A stretch of 40,815 nt of DNA from Tissierellia bacterium (GCA_012520755.1 JAAYNS010000100.1:1-40815); one strand, 5' to 3'. Shown: positions 1 through 7,973, counted from the stretch's first letter. Numbers and translations: made by a program. The notes: a model not told the origin generated them from the letters alone.

Positions 1-15
1 AAGAAAGGTGATGTT

Positions 16-2850
16 ATGAGAAGAAGAATGAAAAAAATGATACTATCAATATTAGCCGCTACTAGCTTGTTTGCTTACACAGGACCTGTCTTTGCTAATG
101 AAATTGCTGTTACAATGCCTGCAACTATATATGAAACTTCTAGTTCAGAGAATATTGCTTCAGGTGTTGTACATGAACATATACTAAGATTTACTAATGA
201 TGGCTGGTGGAACATAAATGTTACAAGAGTCGATTTAACTAATCCTTATGTTGAAATTAAGGGACTTATTAATCCTGATGGAATACCTAAGAGAAGTACA
301 GTCAGTAACTTAGTTGATACTTATAATGCTGTAGCTGCAGTAAATGCTGATTACTTTAATTATCAGCCTGTAGCATCTTCCCTGGGACCACTTATAAATA
401 ATGGAGAACTAATTTCAACTTCACACTTTAATTTTGCACAAGCTCTCCCTACTTTCTTCTTAGATAGTAATAATAATGCATCTATAACTTATTTAGATAA
501 TAAGATGACTGCCCTTAACAATTCTAAAGGGACTCAAGCTTTTATTGGTGCAATTAATAAGGTTGACACTTATTTTAGCGAAGTAAAACTTCTTAATAAG
601 TATTGGGGAGATAAGTCTCCAGGGAATACTTATCGTCAAGATCTAACAGAGATATTAGTTGTAAATGGTATGGTTGTTGATAAAAGGATAGGTGGAGACC
701 CCTTTACTATACCTACTACTGATAATTCATACGTACTATCAGTAAGAACAAATGCCCTAGATTCCTTTGAAATAGGAGATCAAGTCTCCCTGGAAATATC
801 AACTACTCCAGATGTAAATGATATTAAGTTTGCTATCGGTGGTGGCAGTATAGTTCTAAACAATGGGCAAACAACTCTTACTAATATTATTAATAAAGGT
901 CTTGAACCTCGTACTGGAATAGGTATCAATAGAGATAGTAGTGAAATAATATTAGTAACTATTGATGGTAGAGGCTCTTCATTTGTAGGGGTAAGCCAAG
1001 AAATGTTAGGTGCTATATTAAGAGAACTTGGGGCCTATAATGGTATGAATCTTGACGGTGGCGGTTCTACTACAATGGCTATTAAAGCTAAAGATCAAGA
1101 AAAAGCTACAGTTGTCAATAAACCTTCTGAAGGAAGTCAACGATCTATAGTAAACTCTGTTGGGGTATTTTCAGATGCACCAGTAGGAAAACTATCCTAT
1201 ATTAGAATAAGCACTGACGAAACAAAAATGTTTGAAAATACTACTAGGTATTTTAATGTTAAAGGATATGACGAAAATCATAATCCACTTGCTCTTAATG
1301 AAGATCGCATCACCTTCTCCACATCAGGTATAGAAGGCTCATTTGAAGGAAATAAGTTTAGAGCAAGCTCATCAGGAAATGGGAAAATTATAGCTAAGTA
1401 CAATGGAAAAACTAGTGAAATAGATATAGAAGTATTAGGTCCTGTTGTTGATTTAGAAACTAATAACAAGGAAATAAATATTGATACTAATAGTCAATAC
1501 ACTTTTGGTGACTTCTATGGAAAAGATAAAAATGGTACAAAAGCAAAAGTATATATGGATGATATTGTCTTCAATATTCTCGGAAATATAGGAGAAATCA
1601 GAGATGGATCCTTCTACAGTGTAGATCAGCCTACAGGCGGTGCAATCTCAGTTTATCTTGGCAATAGTGTTGAGAACATCTTAGTTTCAGTTGGTTCACA
1701 AGCTCAATTTGTATCAGGTTTTGAAACATTAGAAGGTATAAATCCTTCCTCATATCCTGATACAGTCACAGCTAATTTAAGTTTAAGTGAAGACAAGTAC
1801 CAAGGAAATTATAGCTTGAACTTAAACTATGATTTCACTCAAGCTACAAACACTAGAGCTGCCTATATAAACTTTACTGAAAATGATAAACCAGGTATTA
1901 CTTTAGAAGAAAAGCCACAAAAACTTGGACTTTGGGTAAAAGGAGATGGAAATGGCATCTGGTTAAGGGGCACCATAAGGGATGCTAGTGGTAAGGAACA
2001 TATATTGGATTTTATCAAGTCATTAAGTTCTAGTGAATGGCAATATGTTACTGCTGATATACCGAAAACAGTATCTTATCCAATTACTCTAGAAAGAATA
2101 TATGCGGTAGAAACGGATGCTAACAAAATTCCAAGTGGAAGTATATTATTAGACGAATTAACAGCTTATTATCCAACACCTATTGGAAATTTAGAATTGC
2201 CTACTCCGACTGTGGTTGAGGATGAATTAAGAACAAAACAAGACCTTGATAAAAATGGTTTTTCATTTGTAGTTACAAGAGAACCAAAGGGACTGGAAGA
2301 AATAGTAGGTCTTGATACTATTAGTAGAATAAAATCAATAGTTTCAGATAGTGCAATTACCGTACTATTAAATGGTGGCTCTGAAGATTTCAAAAATGAA
2401 TTAGGCAATAACTCAATAGTTGACACCACTAATGCATATAGTGTAACTAAACACACGGACACTCTATTCTTCAATATTAATTCATCAAATGGTGGTATAA
2501 GAGCTACTGATTCAAGCCAATGGGCTAAGCTAATTAATGATCTGGAAAATAGAACTGAAACAAATTTTGTACTCTTCCTACCAACACCTATATTTGGTTC
2601 TAATGGTTTTAAAGATACACTAGAAGCAGACCTCCTACATTCAAAACTTGTAGAGGCCAAGGCAAAGGGCAAAAATGTATTTGTAGTTTATGGTGGAAAC
2701 AATACAAATAGTGATTTAATCGATGGTGTAAGATATATTAGTTTAAATACTAATCAAATAACAAGCAGTGAAGATTTAAAGAATATTGCAGTAGTTGAAT
2801 TTGTAGTAAATGCCAACAAAATAACCTATGAAATAAATAAACTATATTAA
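16..2850 (+). CDS. Secreted phosphodiester glycosidase (NAGPA-domain) surface protein
   Basis: The 944-residue protein starts at an ATG preceded by AAAGGTG; a second ATG (MKKM) lies four codons in. A signal peptide is visible (basic MRRRMKK, hydrophobic core, likely cleavage after PVFA near residue 27). Residues about 40-390 form the NAGPA/DUF2233 phosphodiester glycosidase domain, with the hallmark segments VTIDGRGSSF and MNLDGGGSTTMAI. This family cleaves sugar phosphodiesters in eukaryotic mannose-6-phosphate uncovering and is common on bacterial surfaces; the bacterial substrate here is unknown. Residues about 395-555 look like Ig-like/bacterial surface repeats, and about 565-725 like a beta-sandwich carbohydrate-binding module (ITLEEKPQKLGLWVKGDG). 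The last 200 residues resemble a phosphoesterase-like fold, but I cannot find a complete set of metal ligands. No SLH or LPXTG anchor is visible. It converges with mbl across a shared terminator. The domain call is firm; the biological role is not. Confidence 0.85.
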   Translation: MRRRMKKMILSILAATSLFAYTGPVFANEIAVTMPATIYETSSSENIASGVVHEHILRFTNDGWWNINVTRVDLTNPYVEIKGLINPDGIPKRSTVSNLVDTYNAVAAVNADYFNYQPVASSLGPLINNGELISTSHFNFAQALPTFFLDSNNNASITYLDNKMTALNNSKGTQAFIGAINKVDTYFSEVKLLNKYWGDKSPGNTYRQDLTEILVVNGMVVDKRIGGDPFTIPTTDNSYVLSVRTNALDSFEIGDQVSLEISTTPDVNDIKFAIGGGSIVLNNGQTTLTNIINKGLEPRTGIGINRDSSEIILVTIDGRGSSFVGVSQEMLGAILRELGAYNGMNLDGGGSTTMAIKAKDQEKATVVNKPSEGSQRSIVNSVGVFSDAPVGKLSYIRISTDETKMFENTTRYFNVKGYDENHNPLALNEDRITFSTSGIEGSFEGNKFRASSSGNGKIIAKYNGKTSEIDIEVLGPVVDLETNNKEINIDTNSQYTFGDFYGKDKNGTKAKVYMDDIVFNILGNIGEIRDGSFYSVDQPTGGAISVYLGNSVENILVSVGSQAQFVSGFETLEGINPSSYPDTVTANLSLSEDKYQGNYSLNLNYDFTQATNTRAAYINFTENDKPGITLEEKPQKLGLWVKGDGNGIWLRGTIRDASGKEHILDFIKSLSSSEWQYVTADIPKTVSYPITLERIYAVETDANKIPSGSILLDELTAYYPTPIGNLELPTPTVVEDELRTKQDLDKNGFSFVVTREPKGLEEIVGLDTISRIKSIVSDSAITVLLNGGSEDFKNELGNNSIVDTTNAYSVTKHTDTLFFNINSSNGGIRATDSSQWAKLINDLENRTETNFVLFLPTPIFGSNGFKDTLEADLLHSKLVEAKAKGKNVFVVYGGNNTNSDLIDGVRYISLNTNQITSSEDLKNIAVVEFVVNANKITYEINKLY

Positions 2851-2853
2851 AAC

Positions 2854-2887
2854 AGAAAAAGATTTAGGGTCTCCTAAATCTTTTTCT
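2854..2887. terminator. Bidirectional terminator between the NAGPA-domain gene and mbl
   Basis: A perfect 15-bp inverted repeat (AGAAAAAGATTTAGG / CCTAAATCTTTTTCT) has a 4-nt loop. A and T runs on both sides would act as U-tracts for either strand. It sits exactly between two convergent genes and touches the mbl stop codon. Confidence 0.9.
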
Positions 2888-3912
2888 TATCTATATCTAG
2901 ATGCTCTTCCTTCATCCGAATTCTTTTCTAGTACCTCTACCCAATCAAGGGACTTCCCTGTTCCAATGGCAACACATTCTACAGCATTTTCAGCAACTTT
3001 AGTGGTAATACCTGTTGTCTTTTGGATAAGCTTGTCCATTCCATAAAGAAGGGATCCGCCACCAGTCATCAGTATACCACGAGTGCTAATATCAGCTGCT
3101 AATTCAGGAGGTGTTTTTTCTAGAACCTCATGGATAGTTTCAATTATTTCTTGAACAGGTTCTTTTAATGCCTCCAGCATATCTGAAGATCCTACTTCAA
3201 CATTCATAGGAAGCCCTGTAAGTAGGTTTCTCCCCTTTACATTCATGAATTTCTCTTCATCATATGGATATGCGCAACCTACATTTAACTTTAGTTCTTC
3301 TGCAGATCTTTCACCTATCATCATATTATATCTTTTTCTAATATATCTGGTAATGGCATCATCACAATCATCACCAGCAATTTTTATGGATTCACTTAAG
3401 ACAATGCCCCCTAAAGAAATAACTGCTACATCTGTAGTTCCACCGCCTATATCCACTATCATATTGCCATTTGCCTCTGTAATATCTAGTCCTGCTCCTA
3501 TAGCAGCAGCAATTGGCTCTTCAATTAAGTAAGTCTTACTTGCTCCAGCTTCATTACTCGCCTCTATTACCGCTCTTTTTTCTACTTCGGTAACTCCACT
3601 AGGAACACATATTATCAATCTTGGTTTTAAAATCATTCTGCCTAAAGCTTTTTGAATAAAATATTTTAACATTCTTTGAGTAATATCATAATCAGAGATT
3701 ACTCCATCCTTTAGTGGACGTAAGGCAACAATATTTCCAGGGGTTCTACCAAGCATTTTTCTAGCATCTTCACCTACAGCTAAAAATTTATTAGTATATT
3801 GATCTATAGCTACAACAGAAGGCTCTTTTAAAACAACTCCTTTTCCTTTGATATATACTAAAATACTTGCTGTTCCTAGGTCAATTCCAACATCTGTTCT
3901 TAGAGCTGCCAC
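2887..3912 (-). CDS. mbl: MreB-like rod-shape protein Mbl
   Basis: The 341-residue MreB/Mbl family actin homologue polymerises under the membrane and guides peptidoglycan synthesis along the cell cylinder. Actin-fold signatures are clear: VGIDLGTASI (phosphate 1), MIVDIGGGTTDVAVISLGG (phosphate 2) and ILMTGGGSLLYGMDKL (adenosine motif). Length is normal for the family. The start is GTG at 3912, chosen because AAAGGAGGG lies 8 nt upstream; an overlapping ATG is out of frame. Mbl is preferred over MreB because the gene follows spoIIID, as in Bacillus subtilis, and no mreC/mreD is adjacent. Here a radical SAM cassette separates spoIIID from mbl. A sigma-A-like promoter of its own is visible upstream. 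Confidence 0.93.
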   Translation of the reverse strand: MAALRTDVGIDLGTASILVYIKGKGVVLKEPSVVAIDQYTNKFLAVGEDARKMLGRTPGNIVALRPLKDGVISDYDITQRMLKYFIQKALGRMILKPRLIICVPSGVTEVEKRAVIEASNEAGASKTYLIEEPIAAAIGAGLDITEANGNMIVDIGGGTTDVAVISLGGIVLSESIKIAGDDCDDAITRYIRKRYNMMIGERSAEELKLNVGCAYPYDEEKFMNVKGRNLLTGLPMNVEVGSSDMLEALKEPVQEIIETIHEVLEKTPPELAADISTRGILMTGGGSLLYGMDKLIQKTTGITTKVAENAVECVAIGTGKSLDWVEVLEKNSDEGRASRYR

Positions 3913-4002
3913 ATTATCCCTCCTTTGATACCGTAATTAATAAATTCTACATAAATATCCAAAATCCTTTTTATCTAGAACTATTTAAGTATTCCATATC
4001 AT

Positions 4003-4031
4003 ATATTATCAAATATAACCATGGAAGACAA
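4003..4031 (-). promoter_or_regulatory. Predicted sigma-A promoter for mbl
   Basis: On the minus strand TTGTCT and TAATAT are separated by 17 nt, about 90 nt upstream of the mbl GTG. It lies downstream of the precursor-peptide terminator, so mbl can be transcribed separately from the RiPP cassette. Confidence 0.55.
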
Positions 4032-4112
4032 TGTAAAATTACGTTTAATCGTAGACTATTCATAAATTTTTCATAATTAATAAGCCTGAACAATAAAATG
4101 TTTTCTTCTAAA

Positions 4113-4147
4113 AAAAATCTACCCATTTATTTTAAGGGTAGATTTTT
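4113..4147 (-). terminator. Terminator of the radical SAM/precursor operon
   Basis: AAAAATCTACCC / GGGTAGATTTTT form a 12-bp stem with an 11-nt loop, followed on the minus strand by a T run. It begins 12 nt after the precursor-peptide stop and closes the cassette. Confidence 0.85.
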
Positions 4148-4158
4148 AATAATTCAAT

Positions 4159-4302
4159 TTACCAAGGCCTGCAATAGGGGCCACAACCATTAACAGGTCC
4201 ACAGTCATCTGGGTAACAACCATCTGTATCCAGTGGATAACAACCGCTAGTCATATGTATTTCCTCTTCTACAACATCCTCAATAGTTAGAAGCTCAATC
4301 AT
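4159..4302 (-). CDS. Cys-rich RiPP precursor peptide (47 aa), substrate candidate of the adjacent radical SAM enzyme
   Basis: This gene is too short for the ORF track. It reads ATG to TAA as 47 codons and starts 2 nt after the maturase stop; GGGGGTG in the maturase end serves as ribosome-binding site. The acidic, hydrophobic N-terminus (MIELLTIEDVVEEE) looks like a leader. The C-terminal half begins about residue 20 and holds all five cysteines (C21, C29, C34, C40, C44). Every cysteine is in a C-x-P motif: CYPLD, CYPDD, CGPVN, CGPYC, CRPW. Two are Cys-x3-Asp, the spacing that radical SAM/SPASM enzymes of the ranthipeptide class (such as PapB on PapA) join as Cys-Asp thioethers. I do not recognise a named precursor family. 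No exporter, protease or immunity gene is adjacent. The ORF, its spacing and the terminator behind it are seen directly; the substrate role and bond type are inferred. Confidence 0.85.
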   Translation of the reverse strand: MIELLTIEDVVEEEIHMTSGCYPLDTDGCYPDDCGPVNGCGPYCRPW

Positions 4303-4304
4303 GT

Positions 4305-5513
4305 TTACACCCCCAATCCATTTATAAATTCATCTATATCATACCACTCCCCATCATATGGGTTGTATGTACAATACCATGGTTTCTCTCTTAAATCTCC
4401 ATTAAGGGAATCAGGTCGACAATCATGGCAAGCATAACGATATTCGCAATGCTTACATTCATTCACTTGATCTTTCGTAAAGTCTATAAGATTATGCTTG
4501 ATAATATCTTTTAACTTGTCTTCTTTAATATTCCCATGTTTTACCCTTCTCTCCATAACACAAGGATAAACATTTAAGTCCACATCAATATATAATCTAT
4601 TTGAAAAGCAATTATGTCCTTGCATATTTTTTTCTATAGCCTTGGGAGTTATCTTTTTTTGAAAATGTTTCTTAGTAATTAATTTTTGTTTTAGTAAATC
4701 TTTATCGTATAGGTCCAAATTCGCTCTTCCTGACAACCTTACAAAATCATATCCAGACTTAGGATGAAGAGTCCCAATATGGTTTTCACCAACTTCTATA
4801 TCTTTCATTCTTACATTTGCAACACGGAAAGGAATTTCATTTTCTTTTAATAGTTCTATTGTGCATGTAAGATTATTATAGGACCCCATTGACTTTGTTA
4901 CCTTATCATGTTCAGAAGGAATATTAGAGTAAAGAGACAAAGCTACTTGGCTAATATTATTATCAATTAACTCCTTAATATCATTGTCCTTTATCAATGT
5001 GCCGTTAGTAAATATTTCAATAAACTCAAACTTATTTTTTATATACCTTAACATTTTAGATAGCTTGTCCCCAAGAACATAAGGCTCCCCTCCAATTAAT
5101 TGGATGCGCCTTACCCCCATATCTTCTAACATATCAACGGCATAACAAAAATCCGAGAACTTCATTATGCTATTTGAATACTCATGATATTCAGCCTCAT
5201 TATAACAATGAATACAACGAAGATTACAAGACTTGGTAACTTCAATCCATGCAAATGTTATGTTTGCCTTTTTTATGATTGCTTTATTAAACGCCTTATT
5301 TTCTATTGTTAGAATTTCATAATCCAAAAGTTCTTTTAGAAAAGTATTTTCAGACATAGAAAGCTCTTTTTCCTTTGGTGATAAAAAATGATTAATCATA
5401 TTTAAACCTGATTGATTAATGGAATAAAGACGCCTTTTTTTCAGATCATAAATACAATGTTTTTTTGCACCTTTAACAACATGAATATGATTATGTAAAT
5501 AATAGGTATCCAA
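4305..5513 (-). CDS. Radical SAM/SPASM peptide maturase
   Basis: The 402-residue enzyme should use a 4Fe-4S cluster and S-adenosylmethionine to modify a peptide in the cytoplasm. The radical SAM motif is C96-x3-C100-x2-C103 (CNLRCIHC), followed by GGEP at 141-144. A C-terminal SPASM domain carries seven cysteines (C302, C318, C353, C356, C362, C365, C381) in the C..CxxC-x5-CxxC..C pattern that binds auxiliary clusters. Residues 1-80 (VVKGAKKHCIYDLKKRRLYS) resemble the N-terminal region of other SPASM peptide maturases and may bind the leader. The start is TTG at 5513, supported by TATGGAGG 7 nt upstream. The Cys-rich precursor follows after 2 nt. A sigma-A-like promoter precedes it, and terminators flank the pair. 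A thioether-forming (ranthipeptide-like) enzyme is the best guess; other SPASM chemistries are possible. Confidence 0.9.
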   Translation of the reverse strand: MDTYYLHNHIHVVKGAKKHCIYDLKKRRLYSINQSGLNMINHFLSPKEKELSMSENTFLKELLDYEILTIENKAFNKAIIKKANITFAWIEVTKSCNLRCIHCYNEAEYHEYSNSIMKFSDFCYAVDMLEDMGVRRIQLIGGEPYVLGDKLSKMLRYIKNKFEFIEIFTNGTLIKDNDIKELIDNNISQVALSLYSNIPSEHDKVTKSMGSYNNLTCTIELLKENEIPFRVANVRMKDIEVGENHIGTLHPKSGYDFVRLSGRANLDLYDKDLLKQKLITKKHFQKKITPKAIEKNMQGHNCFSNRLYIDVDLNVYPCVMERRVKHGNIKEDKLKDIIKHNLIDFTKDQVNECKHCEYRYACHDCRPDSLNGDLREKPWYCTYNPYDGEWYDIDEFINGLGV

Positions 5514-5531
5514 CTTTCAACCTCCATAGAA

Positions 5532-5560
5532 TTTATATATCGAATTGTAAAATTAGACAA
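5532..5560 (-). promoter_or_regulatory. Predicted sigma-A promoter of the radical SAM cassette
   Basis: On the minus strand TTGTCT and TATAAA are 17 nt apart, about 20 nt upstream of the TTG start. The -35 hexamer matches that of the predicted mbl promoter. I see no sigma-E, F or G pattern here, so expression is more likely vegetative than sporulation-specific. Confidence 0.45.
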
Positions 5561-5635
5561 CAATAATTCTACCAAAAAATACATTTAAATTTATTATACA
5601 TAATCATAGGTCCAGTTACAACAAAAACATGAAAA

Positions 5636-5656
5636 AGGTCCCAGCCCCTGGAACCT
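5636..5656 (-). terminator. Terminator of spoIIID
   Basis: AGGTTCCAG-GGG-CTGGGACCT (minus strand, 9-bp stem with one G-U pair) is followed by TTTTTC. It overlaps the spoIIID stop codon and insulates spoIIID from the radical SAM cassette. Confidence 0.85.
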
Positions 5657-5912
5657 ATTCAGCTTTTACAGTCTCATATTTTAATTTAGTTGCTTTCCCG
5701 CCTCTTATATGACGTTCGGCTTTGTTAATTTCTAAAATTTCCTTTACCATAGATGCCACAAGAGGGTTTATCTTTGGAAGACGCTCAGTTACATCCTTGT
5801 GTACAGTGCTCTTACTAACTCCAAATACTGAAGCTGCTTGTCTGACTGTAGCCTTTTCACTAAGTATATATTTGGCAATCTCTAAAGCTCTTTCCTCTAT
5901 ATAATCTTTCAC
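5655..5912 (-). CDS. spoIIID: Sporulation transcriptional regulator SpoIIID
   Basis: The 85-residue DNA-binding protein tunes the sigma-E regulon in the mother cell and helps switch on sigK. The helix-turn-helix VRQAASVFGVSKSTVHKDVT is followed by the family-diagnostic ERLPKINP and the basic tail RHIRGGKATKLKY. Length is close to the 93 residues of B. subtilis. The start is GTG at 5912, with AGAAGGGGG about 8 nt upstream. It lies 50 nt after the spoIIQ-like gene, with a sigma-E-like promoter in that gap and its own terminator behind it. Confidence 0.96.
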   Translation of the reverse strand: MKDYIEERALEIAKYILSEKATVRQAASVFGVSKSTVHKDVTERLPKINPLVASMVKEILEINKAERHIRGGKATKLKYETVKAE

Positions 5913-5948
5913 CTTTTTAACCCCCTTCTATTTAAGGACTTTTAATAC

Positions 5949-5979
5949 ATACTTATGCGTATTTACTCAGTAATAGAAC
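5949..5979 (-). promoter_or_regulatory. Predicted sigma-E promoter of spoIIID
   Basis: On the minus strand GTTCTATT and CATAAGTAT are separated by 14 nt. This fits the mother-cell sigma-E pattern (ATATT, 14-15 nt, CATAnnnT). The -35 lies in the end of the spoIIQ-like gene. The same -35 octamer and spacing recur upstream of spoIID. Confidence 0.6.
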
Positions 5980-6757
5980 GTGGATCAATCTTTAAACCAT
6001 CTTTACTTACTTCATAATGTAAATGTGGCTCCATTTTCATTTCAATTTTTGCAGTATCGCCTACGACACTTATGGAATCTCCAGCATTTACATTAACCCC
6101 GGCTTTTACCATTTCTTTAGTTCCTAAATTTGAGTATTTTGATTCTAAACCATTGCCATGATCAATAATTATACATATTCCCCATAAGTCATCCTCAATT
6201 ACTTCCTTAACCGTGCCACTTAAAGGGGCTTTTACCTCTGCTCCTATAGGAGCTTTAATATCAATTCCACCATGATATCTCCATTCATCTAGTGTGGTAG
6301 AATATATCAATTTTTCGTCTGAAAAACTTGTTATAATTTCCCCATCTACAGGCAAGAACCTTGCCTTCTCTTCATCCATTACTAAGTTCTTGTCTTCATC
6401 ATCATCTTCTTCCTCATAATCATCTATGAACTCAATCCTTTCTATCTCTTCAGTTGATGTTTCAACAACTTCATTTTCATTTACTAGTTCATCATCTAAC
6501 TCATTATTATTGAGTATTTCTTCATTAGGGACTCCATCTATATGTGATACCTCGATATTCTCAGGAGTTGAAGCCTTTTCATAATCTTCATTTTCTATTT
6601 CTTCTAGAATTACTAACTCTTCATCTGCTCCATTCCTAGCCTCCCTTAGTTCACTTGTTGAAACATATATTGTTCCTGCTGCCACTACACAAACACAAAT
6701 AAAAAGAATGAGTAAAAATCCATTTTGCCTTAAAAAAGTTATAATTTTTTCTTTCAC
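5963..6757 (-). CDS. spoIIQ: SpoIIQ-like M23/LytM endopeptidase-domain engulfment protein
   Basis: The 264-residue protein has an N-terminal membrane helix (residues 13-30), a long Asp/Glu-rich linker (about 45-130) and a C-terminal M23 peptidase (LytM) domain. In B. subtilis, SpoIIQ in the forespore membrane pairs with SpoIIIAH to form the channel between the two compartments. Here the zinc ligands look complete: H162-x3-D166 in HGGID and H245-x-H247 in HLHYEV. This resembles clostridial SpoIIQ rather than the degenerate Bacillus protein, so peptidoglycan hydrolysis is plausible. Position between spoIID and spoIIID matches the Bacillus order. A sigma-F-like promoter precedes it. The alternative is a general M23 peptidase, but context favours SpoIIQ. 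Confidence 0.85.
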   Translation of the reverse strand: MKEKIITFLRQNGFLLILFICVCVVAAGTIYVSTSELREARNGADEELVILEEIENEDYEKASTPENIEVSHIDGVPNEEILNNNELDDELVNENEVVETSTEEIERIEFIDDYEEEDDDEDKNLVMDEEKARFLPVDGEIITSFSDEKLIYSTTLDEWRYHGGIDIKAPIGAEVKAPLSGTVKEVIEDDLWGICIIIDHGNGLESKYSNLGTKEMVKAGVNVNAGDSISVVGDTAKIEMKMEPHLHYEVSKDGLKIDPRSITE

Positions 6758-6777
6758 TTCTCCACCTCCAATAGTAG

Positions 6778-6806
6778 TATTATTTCCACAATGTAGAAAT
6801 TAATAC
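6778..6806 (-). promoter_or_regulatory. Predicted sigma-F promoter of the spoIIQ-like gene
   Basis: On the minus strand GTATT, then 14 nt, then GGAAATAATA. The -10 fits the forespore sigma-F pattern GGnnAnAnTR; the -35 matches GYATA at four of five positions. Spacing is slightly short. It lies just upstream of the ribosome-binding site TTGGAGGTGG. Confidence 0.45.
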
Positions 6807-6913
6807 ATATGGCGGAAAATATTTAAATAATTTTTCTCTAAGTAATATATAAAAGAAATCTAAGCTCATGATAAAAAGAACAGTAAGAGTATTTTTTAGT
6901 GTTCTTATAAAAA

Positions 6914-6935
6914 AGATAGGAGTTTCCTCCTATCT
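6914..6935 (-). terminator. Terminator of spoIID
   Basis: The minus strand has AGATAGGAG-GAAA-CTCCTATCT followed by TTTTTTAT. The stem overlaps the spoIID stop codon, so the spoIIQ-like gene downstream needs its own promoter. Confidence 0.85.
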
Positions 6936-7973
6936 AATTTCAACTCCCGAATAATAATGCTCAAGGATTTCTAAATAATTACTCCCCTTATTAGCCATGC
7001 CATTTGCTCCCCATTGACTCATTCCAACTCCATGACCATAGCCATAAGTAGTTATATCAATAATGTTTAAATCCTTATCATAAGCTATAATAAAATTTGT
7101 TGAATTAAGTCCAAATAATTCCCTAAATTTTGTGCCATCTATTATTACATTACCAATTGCAATTTTCTTGATTCTTCCACTATTAGTTTTCTCAATAAGC
7201 TTTATTTTCTCATAGAAATTTTCTAGGGTTATAGCTGCATTAGAATAATTTTCGCTTATTTTATTAACAAATTCATCCCCAGTCATAGTAGTAATGCTCT
7301 TGAACTTAGGTGATTCTTCTTCAAAAGGACTAATAACAGATTTTAGATATGGTAAATCTTGCGAGTAAACATTTACAACATCCTCAGTCATTCCGCCACT
7401 TGTAGAATGATAAAGGGGTTCTATGATTTGTCCTTGGTAATATATTAGTATTCCTTTTGTAGACTCTACAGCCTCTGAAATTTTACTCCAATATTTTTCT
7501 TCCCATTCCTCACCATGTATTTTTTTTAGTTCATCTAAGGATAAATATGCTTGACAGTGAACCCCTATACATAATGGGGCTTTTTTATGATCAGGATGAC
7601 CTTCTTGGTCGTATTTTATACTTCTACTTACTGCATAAGTCCTGGCGGCTATTGCCTGAGCTTTTAAAGCTTCAATGTGAAATTCTGCTGGCATCTCTGC
7701 AGATACCACTCCCTTAATATACTCTTCTAAGTCAAGTTCCAACACCTTATCATTGTAGGGGTTATAAACTCTTATAGTATCTATAAGGTTTTTCCTATTG
7801 TTTTTAGCTTGATCTGATATTATGATTTTAGCTGGTTCCCTATTGTTATTATCAAAGCCTTCCCCTGATACAGCGTTCTCTCTAGGTACAAAATTAATGG
7901 TCTTAACAATAACTGTTGGCATAATAATAGTTATTATCAAGACCGAAAACAAGTAAATCACTAATCTTCTCAT
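6930..7973 (-). CDS. spoIID: Stage II sporulation protein D (peptidoglycan lytic transglycosylase)
   Basis: The 347-residue SpoIID/LytB family protein is a mother-cell membrane enzyme that cleaves septal glycan strands during engulfment, together with SpoIIP and SpoIIM. It has an N-terminal membrane anchor (LVIYLFSVLIITIIMPTVIV). The catalytic glutamate region is VVSAEMPAEFHIEALKAQAI, with E93 matching the catalytic Glu88 of B. subtilis. It also carries the conserved YHSTSGGMTEDV and GYGHGVGMSQWGANGM motifs. Length is typical. The ATG start at 7973 is supported by a GGGGA-rich upstream sequence. A sigma-E-like promoter lies 30-58 nt upstream, and murA is the next gene upstream. Confidence 0.95.
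   Translation of the reverse strand: MRRLVIYLFSVLIITIIMPTVIVKTINFVPRENAVSGEGFDNNNREPAKIIISDQAKNNRKNLIDTIRVYNPYNDKVLELDLEEYIKGVVSAEMPAEFHIEALKAQAIAARTYAVSRSIKYDQEGHPDHKKAPLCIGVHCQAYLSLDELKKIHGEEWEEKYWSKISEAVESTKGILIYYQGQIIEPLYHSTSGGMTEDVVNVYSQDLPYLKSVISPFEEESPKFKSITTMTGDEFVNKISENYSNAAITLENFYEKIKLIEKTNSGRIKKIAIGNVIIDGTKFRELFGLNSTNFIIAYDKDLNIIDITTYGYGHGVGMSQWGANGMANKGSNYLEILEHYYSGVEIR

Noticed and set aside
2169-2672. Minus-strand 167-aa ORF inside the NAGPA-domain gene
   Set aside because: Shadow frame with no start signal and no domain; the plus-strand gene is continuous.
3867-4076. Plus-strand 69-aa ORF opposite the mbl promoter region
   Set aside because: It overlaps mbl's start and promoter, has no ribosome-binding site or recognisable domain, and is explained as an antisense shadow.
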